Shown: in pieces, positions 35,707 through 35,839 of the stretch | Position numbering within the stretch: the first letter of the stretch is position 1 | Layout of the letters: each line of letters starts with the position of its first letter | Origin: Salidesulfovibrio brasiliensis JCM 12178 | GTDB taxonomy: Bacteria > Desulfobacterota > Desulfovibrionia > Desulfovibrionales > Desulfovibrionaceae | Assembly: GCF_001311825.1 (NCBI RefSeq) | Contig: NZ_BBCB01000026.1 | Location: 1 to 35,839 of the forward strand | Direction of reading: 5' to 3' | Length of the DNA stretch: 35,839 nt | Notes under the pieces: model-generated | Database searches by the model: none | Told to the model about the DNA's origin: nothing | Seen by the model: only the letters and a program-made list of their open reading frames with translations | Translations under genes and position numbers: made by a program

Positions 35707-35839
35707 CTACTTCCCTATGCAGAAGGAGTCGAAGACGGCGTTCAGGACGTCGTCGGGCGCAATGCGGCCGGTGATGGACGAGAGCGCGTCGCAGGCGGCT
35801 TCGAGCCGGACGCCGAGCAGGTCGTGCGGGACGCCGTCC
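35707..35839 (-). CDS. mnmE: tRNA modification GTPase MnmE, 3' end only
   Basis: The minus-strand frame running off the right edge encodes [20 protein letters not shown], then [18 protein letters not shown] and a TAG. This is the C-terminal end of MnmE, including the invariant Cys in FCIGK that takes part in the carboxymethylaminomethyl modification of wobble uridine. The GTPase domain lies beyond the window. Confidence 0.93.
   Translation of the reverse strand, partial: DGVPHDLLGVRLEAACDALSSITGRIAPDDVLNAVFDSFCIGK

Overview
The window looks like the chromosome of a GC-rich Gram-negative sulfate-reducer-type bacterium, most likely Desulfovibrionaceae (inferred). The reasons are a stand-alone AICAR transformylase, several chemoreceptors, GGDEF/TPR fusions, orphan periplasmic binding proteins and a hairpin-rich intergenic element of the kind I associate with Desulfovibrio genomes. 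Most of it is core housekeeping sequence. One AT-richer block (about 27.1-30.9 kb) looks foreign.

Layout. 0.1-1.4 kb: purine gene (AICAR formyltransferase, minus). 1.6-6.1 kb: plus-strand chemoreceptor, small unknown gene, purA and holB. 6.2-8.6 kb: minus-strand operon panC-panD-metK. 8.8-11.2 kb: degenerate-GGDEF/TPR protein. 11.2-13.6 kb: pgm and a periplasmic binding protein (minus). 13.9-15.7 kb: second chemoreceptor. 15.7-19.0 kb: M48 protease, Mut7-C RNase-like protein, TPR protein and a small exported beta-propeller-like protein. 19.1-21.9 kb: two paralogous LysR regulators whose promoters share a 14-bp element, with an EmrE-type multidrug transporter and a small membrane protein between them. 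22.0-24.1 kb: groES-groEL. 24.4-26.2 kb: OlsF-like bifunctional ornithine-lipid acyltransferase. 26.2-26.9 kb: second orphan binding protein.

Accessory block. A truncated LOG-gene 3' end (27.01-27.09 kb) and a 3' fragment of tRNA-Ser(GGA) (27.21-27.26 kb) mark the left edge of the AT-richer segment. It carries a two-gene operon of unknown function (352 aa plus a 145-aa tail-anchored protein), a broken HEPN-like gene and a 281-aa protein with one N-terminal membrane helix. No integrase is visible. The content suggests a remnant of a tRNA-integrated element, possibly a defence cargo, but function is not shown by the sequence.

Right flank. PpiC rotamase, then a tight minus-strand operon (PNPOx-like, SGNH hydrolase, threonine aldolase, LOG protein), two plus-strand TIGR04283/TIGR04282-type glycosyltransferases, a TusA-like small protein and the 3' end of mnmE.

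Quality warning. At least eight conserved genes (holB, pgm, the NHL-like gene, LysR1, groEL, threonine aldolase, PNPOx-like, DUF2064) are each broken by one base, mostly a missing G or C in a short run. Restoring that base gives full-length family members. Because groEL and holB are normally essential, sequencing or assembly error is the simplest explanation, so these are annotated as frameshifted CDS rather than true pseudogenes.
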